Below, one piece after another: positions 8,199-15,627 of a DNA stretch of 45,716 nt (its first letter is position 1; each line of letters opens with the position of its first letter). Position numbers and translations under genes: made by a program. Source of the DNA: Thermodesulfobacteriota bacterium (GTDB taxonomy: Bacteria > Desulfobacterota > WTBG01 > CAIYCZ01 > CAIRTM01); assembly GCA_026415325.1 (NCBI GenBank), contig JAOAHH010000165.1, positions 1 through 45,716 of the forward strand, read 5' to 3'. The notes under the pieces were generated by a model, which did no database searches, was not told where the DNA came from, and worked only from the letters and a program-made list of their open reading frames with translations.

Positions 8199-8296
8199 GT
8201 GTTTCTCCTGTATAGTGATAAATATTCCGGCGCTCGGATGCCAGCTTCGGTCTATGAAGCGTTTGACCCTGATCGCGCCTCCCTATGCTTCAATGC

Positions 8297-8334
8297 AAAA
8301 GCCCTCAGGATCTTAATTTAAAATCCCGAGGGCT
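8297..8334 (-). terminator. Candidate intrinsic terminator of the ureohydrolase transcript
   Basis: AGCCCTC (8300-8306) pairs with GAGGGCT (8328-8334). An inner GGAT/ATCC pairing extends the stem around an AT-rich loop. Read on the minus strand, the stem is followed by four T. It sits 110 bases after the arginase-like gene and upstream of the RRM gene, which suits a terminator separating the two. The T-run is short, so the call is moderate. Confidence 0.5.
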
Positions 8335-8445
8335 GCTCTGCAGGGTACCGTAAGGATTTAAATTAAAAAGAGAGTGCTTTTTTCTTTATTAGTAAATCTT
8401 TCATACATCCTGATAAATGTCAATGAAAAAGTACGGTTGCCGGGA

Positions 8446-9375
8446 TCAGCATAGAAGGCATTCGACGATGCATAGATTGGTCTGTTCATTGACCTGTGCA
8501 ATAACCGCCTCATCGCAGTTTTCGGCTGTCCAGCGCCGTGGATGGTCAAAACGGGCGCAGCATCGTTTGAACGTGCTGGTAAAAACTGGGGGTGAATACT
8601 CACCGGTTATATCAACCCCTGCAACCACAAGATGTTCCTTGAAGATGCGGAGCATACGCAGCAGCACATCGAGCCCGATGCTCCCCGCTTCCCAGTTGGT
8701 CAATGCATGCGCAGGCAGCAGGCAGTCCTTATCAATGCTGATATAAACGCGTTTTCCGGAAAGCCTTTTGGCAAGCGAAAACGCAAATTCTTCAGGATCC
8801 TTTTGCTTCAGGTTTTGCCAAACAATCGTGGTTAGCGGTCCCCATTTTCGCGTCTGCATTGATCCGTTGACGGGAACGTGTCTGAAAAAAACGCGGGAAA
8901 CCCTCTGCTCCCAAGGATACACTTCAACTCTGTTGCCTGAAAGGGCCTGCAGGTTTCCGCAGTGGAGCGCCGGTCCGTGCAGGTCATTCGAGGCAATGCC
9001 GATGAGCACCATTTTTTCAATGAGTTGCTGACGCAGCACTGCGCTCACCCATGAACCGCATCCGCGCCGCGGCGGCAATATATCCCAGTCGGGGTGATTG
9101 TCAAAAACAATGACGCTGAGCGGTTCGGTGAACTGTTCAAGCAGCAAACTGGTGACGTGGTGAAAATCCCCCGAGCCTGTCAGCGTAATGCTGTGGCGGA
9201 ATTCCGGCGCGAGTACCGCCCGTATCCTGGCGGCATCCCGCTCGCTTGTCCACAACCGGCACGATGGCCCTATGTGGGTACAATCAACGATTGCGGGATC
9301 AAAACGTTCAAGAAAGCGGGGCTGGTTTAGCAGGCTGTTGTCAAAATTTAAAATACGAACGGTATGTGAAAGCAT
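8446..9375 (-). CDS. Arginase/agmatinase-fold enzyme with diverged motifs
   Basis: A protein of about 309 residues of the ureohydrolase fold (arginase, agmatinase, formiminoglutamase). The two-metal site can be followed through the chain: GSGDFHH (residues 67-73, where the family usually has GGDH), DNHPDWD (92-98, for DAHxD), SIDKD (213-217, for SxDxD), a glutamate in NWEAGS (Glu229) and DITGE (255-259, for DIvE). The metal ligands thus seem kept, but the loops between them are unusual, and the usual Asp-Pro after SxDxD is missing. The substrate may not be arginine or agmatine. Starts at 9375 or 9393 are possible; 9375 has GAAGG upstream. It lies 38 bases after a GNAT-type gene and is probably co-transcribed from the promoter near 10563. 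Confidence 0.8.
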   Translation of the reverse strand: MLSHTVRILNFDNSLLNQPRFLERFDPAIVDCTHIGPSCRLWTSERDAARIRAVLAPEFRHSITLTGSGDFHHVTSLLLEQFTEPLSVIVFDNHPDWDILPPRRGCGSWVSAVLRQQLIEKMVLIGIASNDLHGPALHCGNLQALSGNRVEVYPWEQRVSRVFFRHVPVNGSMQTRKWGPLTTIVWQNLKQKDPEEFAFSLAKRLSGKRVYISIDKDCLLPAHALTNWEAGSIGLDVLLRMLRIFKEHLVVAGVDITGEYSPPVFTSTFKRCCARFDHPRRWTAENCDEAVIAQVNEQTNLCIVECLLC

Positions 9376-9413
9376 GGTCTTTGCGCCCTTCATCACATGG
9401 CGTATTGTGCCTA

Positions 9414-10499
9414 CTATCTGTTCAAAAAATGCGCAAGTCGTTTTAAAAGACAGTTGATGACAAAGTTTGTGTGTCGGGCGTAGGCGTACAGAGGGAGAAG
9501 GCGTGCGCCAAGCCGCGTTTTCGGCGCATAATCGGTTTGCCCCACCTGGTAGTGCCGCACTCCGTGTTGAATGCACCATGCAATGTTGTAACACCAGCTG
9601 ACGAAGTAGAGATTGCAGTCGCGGGAAACGGCATAGTCAAACCCGATGAATTTATCAATCAGCAGGTCGCCATACAGAAAACACAGATTAAAGGCAGCGA
9701 GTTTTTCATGCACGTAATACAGGAAGTATTTACAGTGCGGGCCGAGGTTCCTGCTGATGCTAAGAAAAAAGTCTCGGGTCAGCCTCTCAAATTTTGTTGC
9801 GCCGGCATCATGGGTCTGGAGATACAGCCGGTACACGTCATCGAGTACGGAATCCACGCTGTCCACAACCTCGGTTCTGATAAAAGACCGATGACCGCTT
9901 TTTTTCAGTTTTCTGCGCAGATCCTTGCGGGTTGCATGGCTGAGCGTGCCGAGATATTCATCAAAAGAGCCGACATTGAGTTCGACAATCGCCGAGGGGA
10001 AACTGGCTGTTTTGAAAAAGCCTTCTGCCTGGAGCCCATCAAGCAAAACCGCATCTTCTGAGCAGAAATCTTTAAAAACAATGAGGCGCGCCTGCTGTTC
10101 TTCGGCAAAGCGCTGGAGGGTGTGGGCCAGCTGAACGATTACCGCAGCTCTGTCCTGGAGATCACTTCTGAGACCGATAGTCCCATGCTCACCGAACGGC
10201 GAGCCGCAGAACAATGTTTTAAAGACGAGGAATCGTGGGAATATGCTGCGCAGTTTTGCAACAATCCTTCCAAGCGTCTGCTCGAGCACGTTGCCGACAA
10301 AGAATTCATACAGAAAAACCGGAGCGATACAGCAGAGCCTGCCGGCCTCAAACAGCAGCACATAAAAAAAAGAAAACTCTTTAAGGTTTGATTCTTCAAG
10401 CGCGCGGTAAAATCCGTACCCTTCAGGTTTGTCGCCGAATAGCGCATCCCAGTCTGCCTTTTCTATTTTACTAATTGAATCAACGACTCTATAATCCAT
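9414..10499 (-). CDS. FemAB/CelD-like GNAT-fold acyltransferase
   Basis: A 361-residue protein with the double-GNAT architecture of the CelD/BcsL and FemAB-like family. The N-terminal half contains the substrate-proximal region (about residues 10-160, with ADWDALF near the start). The C-terminal half shows LSHATRKDLRRKLKK, the dialkylation-type helix FERLTRDFFLSISRNLG, a core strand pair AAFNLCFLYGDLLIDKFIGFD and the closing HYQVGQTDYAPKTRLGA. Relatives transfer acyl or aminoacyl groups to polysaccharides, peptidoglycan precursors or lipids. It is the first gene of a two-gene minus-strand transcript with the arginase-fold enzyme and is divergent from a DegT-type aminotransferase, so a role in an amino- or acyl-modified sugar is reasonable but unproved. 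Confidence 0.78.
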   Translation of the reverse strand: MDYRVVDSISKIEKADWDALFGDKPEGYGFYRALEESNLKEFSFFYVLLFEAGRLCCIAPVFLYEFFVGNVLEQTLGRIVAKLRSIFPRFLVFKTLFCGSPFGEHGTIGLRSDLQDRAAVIVQLAHTLQRFAEEQQARLIVFKDFCSEDAVLLDGLQAEGFFKTASFPSAIVELNVGSFDEYLGTLSHATRKDLRRKLKKSGHRSFIRTEVVDSVDSVLDDVYRLYLQTHDAGATKFERLTRDFFLSISRNLGPHCKYFLYYVHEKLAAFNLCFLYGDLLIDKFIGFDYAVSRDCNLYFVSWCYNIAWCIQHGVRHYQVGQTDYAPKTRLGARLLPLYAYARHTNFVINCLLKRLAHFLNR

Positions 10500-10562
10500 G
10501 AACGCAAAAAAACTTTACAAACACTACAAACGATAGTGTATCTGAACACAATTAACTTTGCC

Positions 10563-10592
10563 ATTATAAACTGAGCACAGTTCTCATGTCGA
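10563..10592 (-). promoter_or_regulatory. Candidate sigma-70 promoter for the GNAT/ureohydrolase transcript
   Basis: On the minus strand, TCGACA (10587-10592) and TATAAT (10563-10568) are separated by 18 bases. The -10 matches the consensus fully and the -35 at five of six positions. The predicted start is near 10556, giving a leader of about 56 bases to the ATG at 10499. The -35 overlaps the start codon region of the divergent aminotransferase gene, so the two genes may influence each other. Confidence 0.6.
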
Positions 10593-11809
10593 TATTTCGA
10601 GATATTCCTCCCACCGCCGGGTTCCCGCTGCACGCTCAGGAGATCGTTGCTGCGATCACATGTTCGCGGGGCGAGGATCCGCTTGCCGATGATTTTAAAA
10701 AGTATCTGAACGCTCCTTATGCCCGGACAACCTGCTCAGGCACCGCCGCCCTATTTTTTATCTGCTGTGCGATACAAAAGATGACATCCCGGAGAACCAT
10801 TCTGATCCCTTCGTTTATTTGTCCACTGGTACCGCTTGCCCTGCGGCGCGCCGGTTTTACCGTGGCGGTGTGTGATATCGGGGCTCAGGATTTTAATTTT
10901 GATCAAGCGCGCCTTGAAACGATCTGCGCTGCAAACCGGGATATCGCTGCCGTTGTCATCAATCATCTTGCCGGAATCCCCGCAGATGTGGAAGCGTCGC
11001 TGACTGTGGCCAGGAAACATAACATCATTGTCATTGAGGACTGCGCGCAGGCCCTTGGCGCTTTTTCAAAAGACAGGAAGGTCGGCACCCTTGGCGATTT
11101 TGCCTTTTTTAGCTTTGCAGCAGGCAAAGGGCTGACCATGTACGAGGGCGGCATGATGGCGACCATGCATGAGCAATATGCCTCGCTGCTTGATGATGCA
11201 GCAGCGCTGTATGCACCTCGCAATGCAGCGCTGGAGACCGTCCGCGTGCTTCAGCTGTTCGGGTACTGGCTTTTCTACCGTCCGGCGCTTTTCTGGTTTG
11301 TTTTCACGCTGCCGCAGCAGCTCTGGCACCTGTGCGGCAACGATATACGAGCGCTTCGGGAACATTTTAACCTTAACTTCCCCCTGCATGCCGTTTCGCG
11401 GTTCAGGATCGGCGTTGCGCACAGCGCCTTCACCCGTCTTGACGGAGAAATTGCGCAGCAGCGGGAAAAGGCGTTGTGGTATTTTCGAAAACTCGAAGGC
11501 TGCAGAGGTGTGCGGCTTCTCCAGGAGAGTTCAGGGGACAGAGCGACCTATCCTTATGTAACAGTTGTCTTTGATGACCCCGCCGCAAGAAATAAGGTGC
11601 TCCAGCATTGCGTTCGTGCAGGGATTGGTATTTCACAGATCTATGCTCGCGCAATAGGAGATTACCCCTATCTAAAAAAGATCGTCCCCGCAGAACCGTA
11701 CGATAACGGGCGGCTGATTGTCAAACGGACGCTGACACTGTCAACCAATACATTTCTAACAGAAAAAGATGCCGACGAAGTTGTGAGAATAATCAAGGAA
11801 ATGCTGTAG
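10586..11809 (+). CDS. DegT/DnrJ/EryC1/StrS-type aminotransferase
   Basis: A 407-residue pyridoxal-phosphate enzyme of the sugar-aminotransferase family. It has SGTAALFF (cofactor phosphate loop), the IPSF motif, Asp152 in IEDCAQALGA (cofactor nitrogen contact) and Lys181 in FAAGKGLTMYEGGM (Schiff base). Family members put an amino group on a nucleotide-linked keto sugar for surface glycans or natural products. The middle of the protein has a hydrophobic stretch (about residues 225-245, LFGYWLFYRPALFWFVF) that is unusual for this soluble family and may mark membrane contact. The ATG at 10586 has no good ribosome binding site. The 3' end overlaps the convergent GT39 gene by 17 bases. Confidence 0.88.
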   Translation: MSIFRDIPPTAGFPLHAQEIVAAITCSRGEDPLADDFKKYLNAPYARTTCSGTAALFFICCAIQKMTSRRTILIPSFICPLVPLALRRAGFTVAVCDIGAQDFNFDQARLETICAANRDIAAVVINHLAGIPADVEASLTVARKHNIIVIEDCAQALGAFSKDRKVGTLGDFAFFSFAAGKGLTMYEGGMMATMHEQYASLLDDAAALYAPRNAALETVRVLQLFGYWLFYRPALFWFVFTLPQQLWHLCGNDIRALREHFNLNFPLHAVSRFRIGVAHSAFTRLDGEIAQQREKALWYFRKLEGCRGVRLLQESSGDRATYPYVTVVFDDPAARNKVLQHCVRAGIGISQIYARAIGDYPYLKKIVPAEPYDNGRLIVKRTLTLSTNTFLTEKDADEVVRIIKEML

Positions 11810-13439
11810 GATGGGGAATCGGAGGAGTTATTGTTTTATTTGTCAATAAAAAATAATTCCGGTGCCCGATTTGCTGCTGTTCAAGAACCGTAACGCTATC
11901 GCGAAGCTCATTTGGCAGGGTAAGATTTTTTCTTGCGCGAGTAATTGCGTAGGTTTTACGAGGAGCGAGCAGTTCGGAGACAAGGTCCTTGTCCTGTTGC
12001 AGAACCGGAATGGGCCAGCGCCGCAGAAAATAATTAAAAAGCTCAGGTTCAAATGTGGCGACAAGCCTGTCGCCGGGGCCAAGATGCCGAGCAATGCGCT
12101 CGCAGAAAAACCTTCCGGATTTTATGCTGTTGATTGCCGGAAAGATAATCGTAACGATGAGCACAAAGATGACGGCAGTGGATGCAGCGACATGACCAAA
12201 GAAATATACGCTCCGGTTAAACCGGCACAACCACAACCCGGCAAGTCCTGCGCACACCAGCACGATACAGAGCGTATAAAAGGCCATTGCATGGTGCTGG
12301 ATCGGTCGGATTACGGCAATATCAAAAACAAAGAGTCCTGCGCCGACCGTGCCAAAGCCTGCGAGCAACCAGCATAAGACCTTAAACGGTACGGTCACCA
12401 TCCGCTGTGGAGGACTGCGCAGCCAATCTGCCCACAGTCGCGCCATGAGCAGCGCTGCAGCAGGATAGAGAGGGAGCAGGTACAAACTCCGCTTGCAGGA
12501 CATTGATGAGAAAAAGAGAAAGGTTCCGGCAAACCATGCAAGCGGCAAGCACATATCACGAAGTCGTTCACGGCGCTTCCAATAATACAGACAGGCACTG
12601 GGGATAAAAACGCTCCAGGGGAAAAAATCGACCGGGAACTCGATGAGATAATAATAAAAAGGGTTTTGGTGACTATAGGACTCAATGGTGCGGCCAAAGG
12701 TCTGCTTAAAAAGAATGTTCTGGGTATAGGCGTCACCGCCCATAAGGCAGGCAGGCACCAGCCAGAGCGAAAGCATGCCAGCGGCAAGCACAAGCCCCTT
12801 GCCGATGTGCAGGTGCCGGATAAAGCGCCACTCTTTTGTGAGCACCAGATATAGGAGAAATGAAATCAGCGGCACGAGCAGCCCGACCGGGCCTTTGGTG
12901 AGCAACGCCAGCCCCATGCAGGCATAGGCTGCAAGAAAGAAGGGAGTGCCTGCCGGAAGGCGCGTATACCCACTCTGGAGCAACATGATTGATGCGGTTG
13001 TCAGAAGCGTGAGCAGCGGATCAAGATGAGCGCTGATCGAGACGGTAAAAAACTGCTCTGAAGTAACGAGGATAACCGTTGCAAGCAGTGCGGTGAGGGG
13101 GTCGGCAATGCGCATTCCCAAAAAAAAAGTAAGCGTGACAACCCCGAGCGCTGCCATTGCCGCGGGCAACCGCGCTGCATAGGCGGTGACATCGCCAAAA
13201 AACCGGGAACACAGCGCCACCAGCCAGAAAAATAGCGGCGGTTTGTCGGGATACGGTTCGGCGTTCAGATGCGGCACCACGTACTGCCCAGTGGCCAGCA
13301 TCTCGCGCGCAACTTGGGCATAGCGCGGCTCATCAGGATTCCACAGATCCCAACCGCCGAGATTGCCGAGCATCACGGCAGCGCTCAGCGGCAGGATGAG
13401 CCCAAAGAAAAGGCGTGTGGGAGAAACAGCTTGGTTCAT
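11793..13439 (-). CDS. GT39/ArnT-like membrane glycosyltransferase
   Basis: A 548-residue GT-C enzyme with about 12 membrane helices. It carries the full GT39 signature: the catalytic acidic pair in NPDEPRYAQVAREML, then GQYVVPHLN and YPDKPPLFFWL, and later HLDPLL and ALLTKGPVGLL. It should take a sugar from a polyprenyl-phosphate carrier and transfer it on the periplasmic side to lipid A, another lipid, a glycan or a protein. The C-terminal soluble part (about residues 430-540) is typical of ArnT-like proteins. It starts 10 bases after the htrA stop and may be translated from the same message. Unlike the GT39 protein at 1238, both acidic residues of the DE motif are kept. Confidence 0.9.
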   Translation of the reverse strand: MNQAVSPTRLFFGLILPLSAAVMLGNLGGWDLWNPDEPRYAQVAREMLATGQYVVPHLNAEPYPDKPPLFFWLVALCSRFFGDVTAYAARLPAAMAALGVVTLTFFLGMRIADPLTALLATVILVTSEQFFTVSISAHLDPLLTLLTTASIMLLQSGYTRLPAGTPFFLAAYACMGLALLTKGPVGLLVPLISFLLYLVLTKEWRFIRHLHIGKGLVLAAGMLSLWLVPACLMGGDAYTQNILFKQTFGRTIESYSHQNPFYYYLIEFPVDFFPWSVFIPSACLYYWKRRERLRDMCLPLAWFAGTFLFFSSMSCKRSLYLLPLYPAAALLMARLWADWLRSPPQRMVTVPFKVLCWLLAGFGTVGAGLFVFDIAVIRPIQHHAMAFYTLCIVLVCAGLAGLWLCRFNRSVYFFGHVAASTAVIFVLIVTIIFPAINSIKSGRFFCERIARHLGPGDRLVATFEPELFNYFLRRWPIPVLQQDKDLVSELLAPRKTYAITRARKNLTLPNELRDSVTVLEQQQIGHRNYFLLTNKTITPPIPHPTAFP

Positions 13440-13449
13440 CCGATAGTAT

Positions 13450-14943
13450 TTATCGTGGCTGCCGTACGACGAGCCACAGGGAACTTGCCCCTCGTCGGAT
13501 AAGAAACAGGATATTGTCCCCGGGCTTCACCTTGCGCAGCGCTGCAGCATAGTCCGCGGTATTTTTCACCGGTATGCGGTTAATCTCCTGAATAATATCG
13601 CCCGGCCGCAGACCCGCCTCCTCAGCCGGACTGCCGGATTCGATCTGGCTGATGATAACACCCTCTTTTCGCGGCAAGCCATACCGCTGTGCCATTTCCG
13701 GTGTAATGTTCTGGACGGTGATGCCAAGGTCGCGCTCTTCGCCGGCTGCCGAAGCAACCTGTTCCTGACGGTCTTTCATCTCGCCGATTTTTACCGTCAC
13801 GGTTTTCTTCTTACCGTTGCGCAGAACCACCACATCAACCTTTTTACCCACCGGCGTTTCAGCCACACGCAACGGGAGATCTTCCATTTCACGGATTTCT
13901 TTGCCGTCAAATTCAATAATAATATCGCCGTTTTCTATGCCAGCCTGTGCGGCAGGACCCTCACGATCAACATCTGCGACCAGCGCCCCATATCCTTCTT
14001 TCAGACCAAAGGATTCGGCAAGCTCAGGCGTTACCTTTTGCACCACAACGCCGAGCCAGCCCCTGACAACCCTGCCGCGTTCTTTGAGCTGCGTGACCAC
14101 CGAGCGGGCAAGGTTGATCGGAATGGCAAAACCGATGCCCACATTGCCGCCGCTCGGCGAATAGATCATGGTGTTAATGCCGACAACTTCACCGCGCAGG
14201 TTAAAAAGCGGCCCGCCGCTGTTGCCGGGATTGATGGAAGCATCGGTCTGGATAAAATCATCATAGGGGCCTGCACCGATTCGCCGCCACTTTGCGCTTA
14301 CAATGCCTTGGGTTATCGTGCCCTGCAATCCAAACGGATTTCCGATGGCAATGACCCATTCACCGATCTCAAGCGAATCAGAATCACCGAGCCTTGCAAC
14401 CGGCAGGTCGCCGTTGGGTTCCTTAATTTTTATCAGGGCTATGTCGGTTTTTTCGTCTCGGCCGACCACATTGGCAGCATACTCTTTTTTGTTGTACAGC
14501 GTAACCTTGATTTCATCCGCATCAGCGACAACATGGTTGTTGGTCAGGATATAGCCTTCACTATCGATGATAAACCCAGACCCCAGGCTTTGCTGCTTAT
14601 ACGCCCGGTTGGGAATGTCGCCGAAAAAGTGGCGGAAGAAATCATCCCCGAAAAAGTCCCGGAACGGATCCTGATCGCCGAAGGGGCTCTCAAACGGCGT
14701 CATAGGGCGGCGACGCGGCTTAATGATTTTTGTCGTGCTGATATTTACGGTAACCGGCATCAGCTTTTTTGCAAGCGAGGTAAAATTAGGAACGGTGAGC
14801 GTCGGCACCGAACCGTCATCGGTAAAAGCGATGCAGCGCTGCGGCAACATGCAGCATGCAGAAAAGGCAATAAGAATTACCACCACAAAAAGCAGAGACT
14901 TGCGGGGTTCTGTTTGTTGCCGTATCAGAGAGCTCTTGTTCAT
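13450..14943 (-). CDS. htrA: Periplasmic serine protease/chaperone HtrA (DegP/DegQ type)
   Basis: A 497-residue Do-family protease. A membrane-spanning or signal segment (about residues 16-40) leads to a linker rich in Phe and Asp (FRDFFGDDFFRHFFGD) typical of DegP-like proteins, then the trypsin-like domain with the triad His137 (TNNHVV), Asp167 (TDIAL) and Ser242 (GNSGGP). Two PDZ domains follow (about 285-385 and 400-497), each with GPAAQAGIENGD- or GSPAEEAGLRPGD-like carboxylate-binding loops. It degrades or refolds misfolded envelope proteins. The ATG at 14943 has GGAGG six bases upstream; the frame continues upstream without a good start. A strong promoter lies at 15036-15064. Closeness to a two-component pair suggests envelope-stress control. 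Confidence 0.95.
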   Translation of the reverse strand: MNKSSLIRQQTEPRKSLLFVVVILIAFSACCMLPQRCIAFTDDGSVPTLTVPNFTSLAKKLMPVTVNISTTKIIKPRRRPMTPFESPFGDQDPFRDFFGDDFFRHFFGDIPNRAYKQQSLGSGFIIDSEGYILTNNHVVADADEIKVTLYNKKEYAANVVGRDEKTDIALIKIKEPNGDLPVARLGDSDSLEIGEWVIAIGNPFGLQGTITQGIVSAKWRRIGAGPYDDFIQTDASINPGNSGGPLFNLRGEVVGINTMIYSPSGGNVGIGFAIPINLARSVVTQLKERGRVVRGWLGVVVQKVTPELAESFGLKEGYGALVADVDREGPAAQAGIENGDIIIEFDGKEIREMEDLPLRVAETPVGKKVDVVVLRNGKKKTVTVKIGEMKDRQEQVASAAGEERDLGITVQNITPEMAQRYGLPRKEGVIISQIESGSPAEEAGLRPGDIIQEINRIPVKNTADYAAALRKVKPGDNILFLIRRGASSLWLVVRQPR

Positions 14944-15035
14944 ATATCCTCCATACCAGAAATCATTGGGTAAATGAAGGGACGGTGTTCGGTGTCCGGG
15001 CACCAAAACGATCACGCCACCTCTAATAATGGTGC

Positions 15036-15064
15036 ATTGTATCGTTGACCGGTTTTTTTTTCAA
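15036..15064 (-). promoter_or_regulatory. Candidate sigma-70 promoter of htrA
   Basis: On the minus strand, TTGAAA (15059-15064) and TACAAT (15036-15041) are separated by exactly 17 bases, each one base off the consensus. The start would be near 15029, giving a leader of about 85 bases to the htrA ATG. The spacer begins with a run of A, which would bend the DNA. htrA can therefore be transcribed independently of the upstream two-component genes. Confidence 0.7.
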
Positions 15065-15088
15065 GGGAAGAAGAGGAGCACCGCGGAG

Positions 15089-15466
15089 TTATTTTACGAT
15101 TTTAATAAACAGCGCTTCATGAACCCCTTCGGAGCTGGTGATATACTTTACCTTTACCCGCTGGTCTTTCCGAAGCGCATCCAGCGGTACCGCACTTCCA
15201 TTGTCGTCGTAAATCGTTGTCGTTGCTTTGACCAGCAGTGTGTCGACCGTCCCGCTGTCGCAGCGAACTATGAGCTCGGAACGATGGCCACGGGTTGGGT
15301 CGGCAAGGGAAACAGCGGTGACAACTCCGTTCGTATAGCGCACCGCAGGACAGGTAGGTGAGGAAACGGTTACCGGTATAATGGTATTGTCAGCACCATA
15401 GGCAGTAACGCTGACAAACGCAAGACACACGAAGACGGTGAAGTTCATCACAGCGGCCGTGATCAT
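15089..15466 (-). CDS. Small exported protein, DUF5666-like
   Basis: A small exported protein with a signal sequence (hydrophobic FTVFVCLAFVSVTAYGA, cleavage probably after YGA) and one compact beta-rich domain. The domain has the pattern GVVTAVSL, LIVRCDSG, VKATTTIYDDNG, LDALRKDQRVKVKY and EALFIKIVK. This alternation, especially the T-x-I followed by a 'dose-raising' loop and R-V-K-V-x-Y, matches the DUF5666-type fold. The N-terminus is uncertain: in-frame starts at 15571, 15523, 15466 and 15448 are possible and none has a strong ribosome binding site; 15466 gives the most ordinary signal peptide. It follows the histidine kinase gene by less than 170 bases and precedes htrA. Function unknown; a periplasmic accessory of the stress system is a guess. 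Confidence 0.65.
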   Translation of the reverse strand: MITAAVMNFTVFVCLAFVSVTAYGADNTIIPVTVSSPTCPAVRYTNGVVTAVSLADPTRGHRSELIVRCDSGTVDTLLVKATTTIYDDNGSAVPLDALRKDQRVKVKYITSSEGVHEALFIKIVK

Positions 15467-15627
15467 ATGAACACAGCGCCGTCGGAGACGGTTATGAACA
15501 CAGGGGGAGAGGGCTTCCGACATATTTTGGCTTTGATCTGCAGGCATAGCAATAAACGGCCGTGTTATCATTGCCCGTACCCTACTCCACCACAATTAAA
15601 ACATGTTTAGAACAGTATTAAAAAGTT

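Noticed and set aside
9471-10061. 196-codon open frame on the plus strand
   Set aside because: It is antisense to the GNAT-like gene and shows no recognisable motif.
14038-14973. 311-codon open frame on the plus strand
   Set aside because: It lies antisense to htrA, whose catalytic triad and PDZ domains are unmistakable. The translation has no family pattern.
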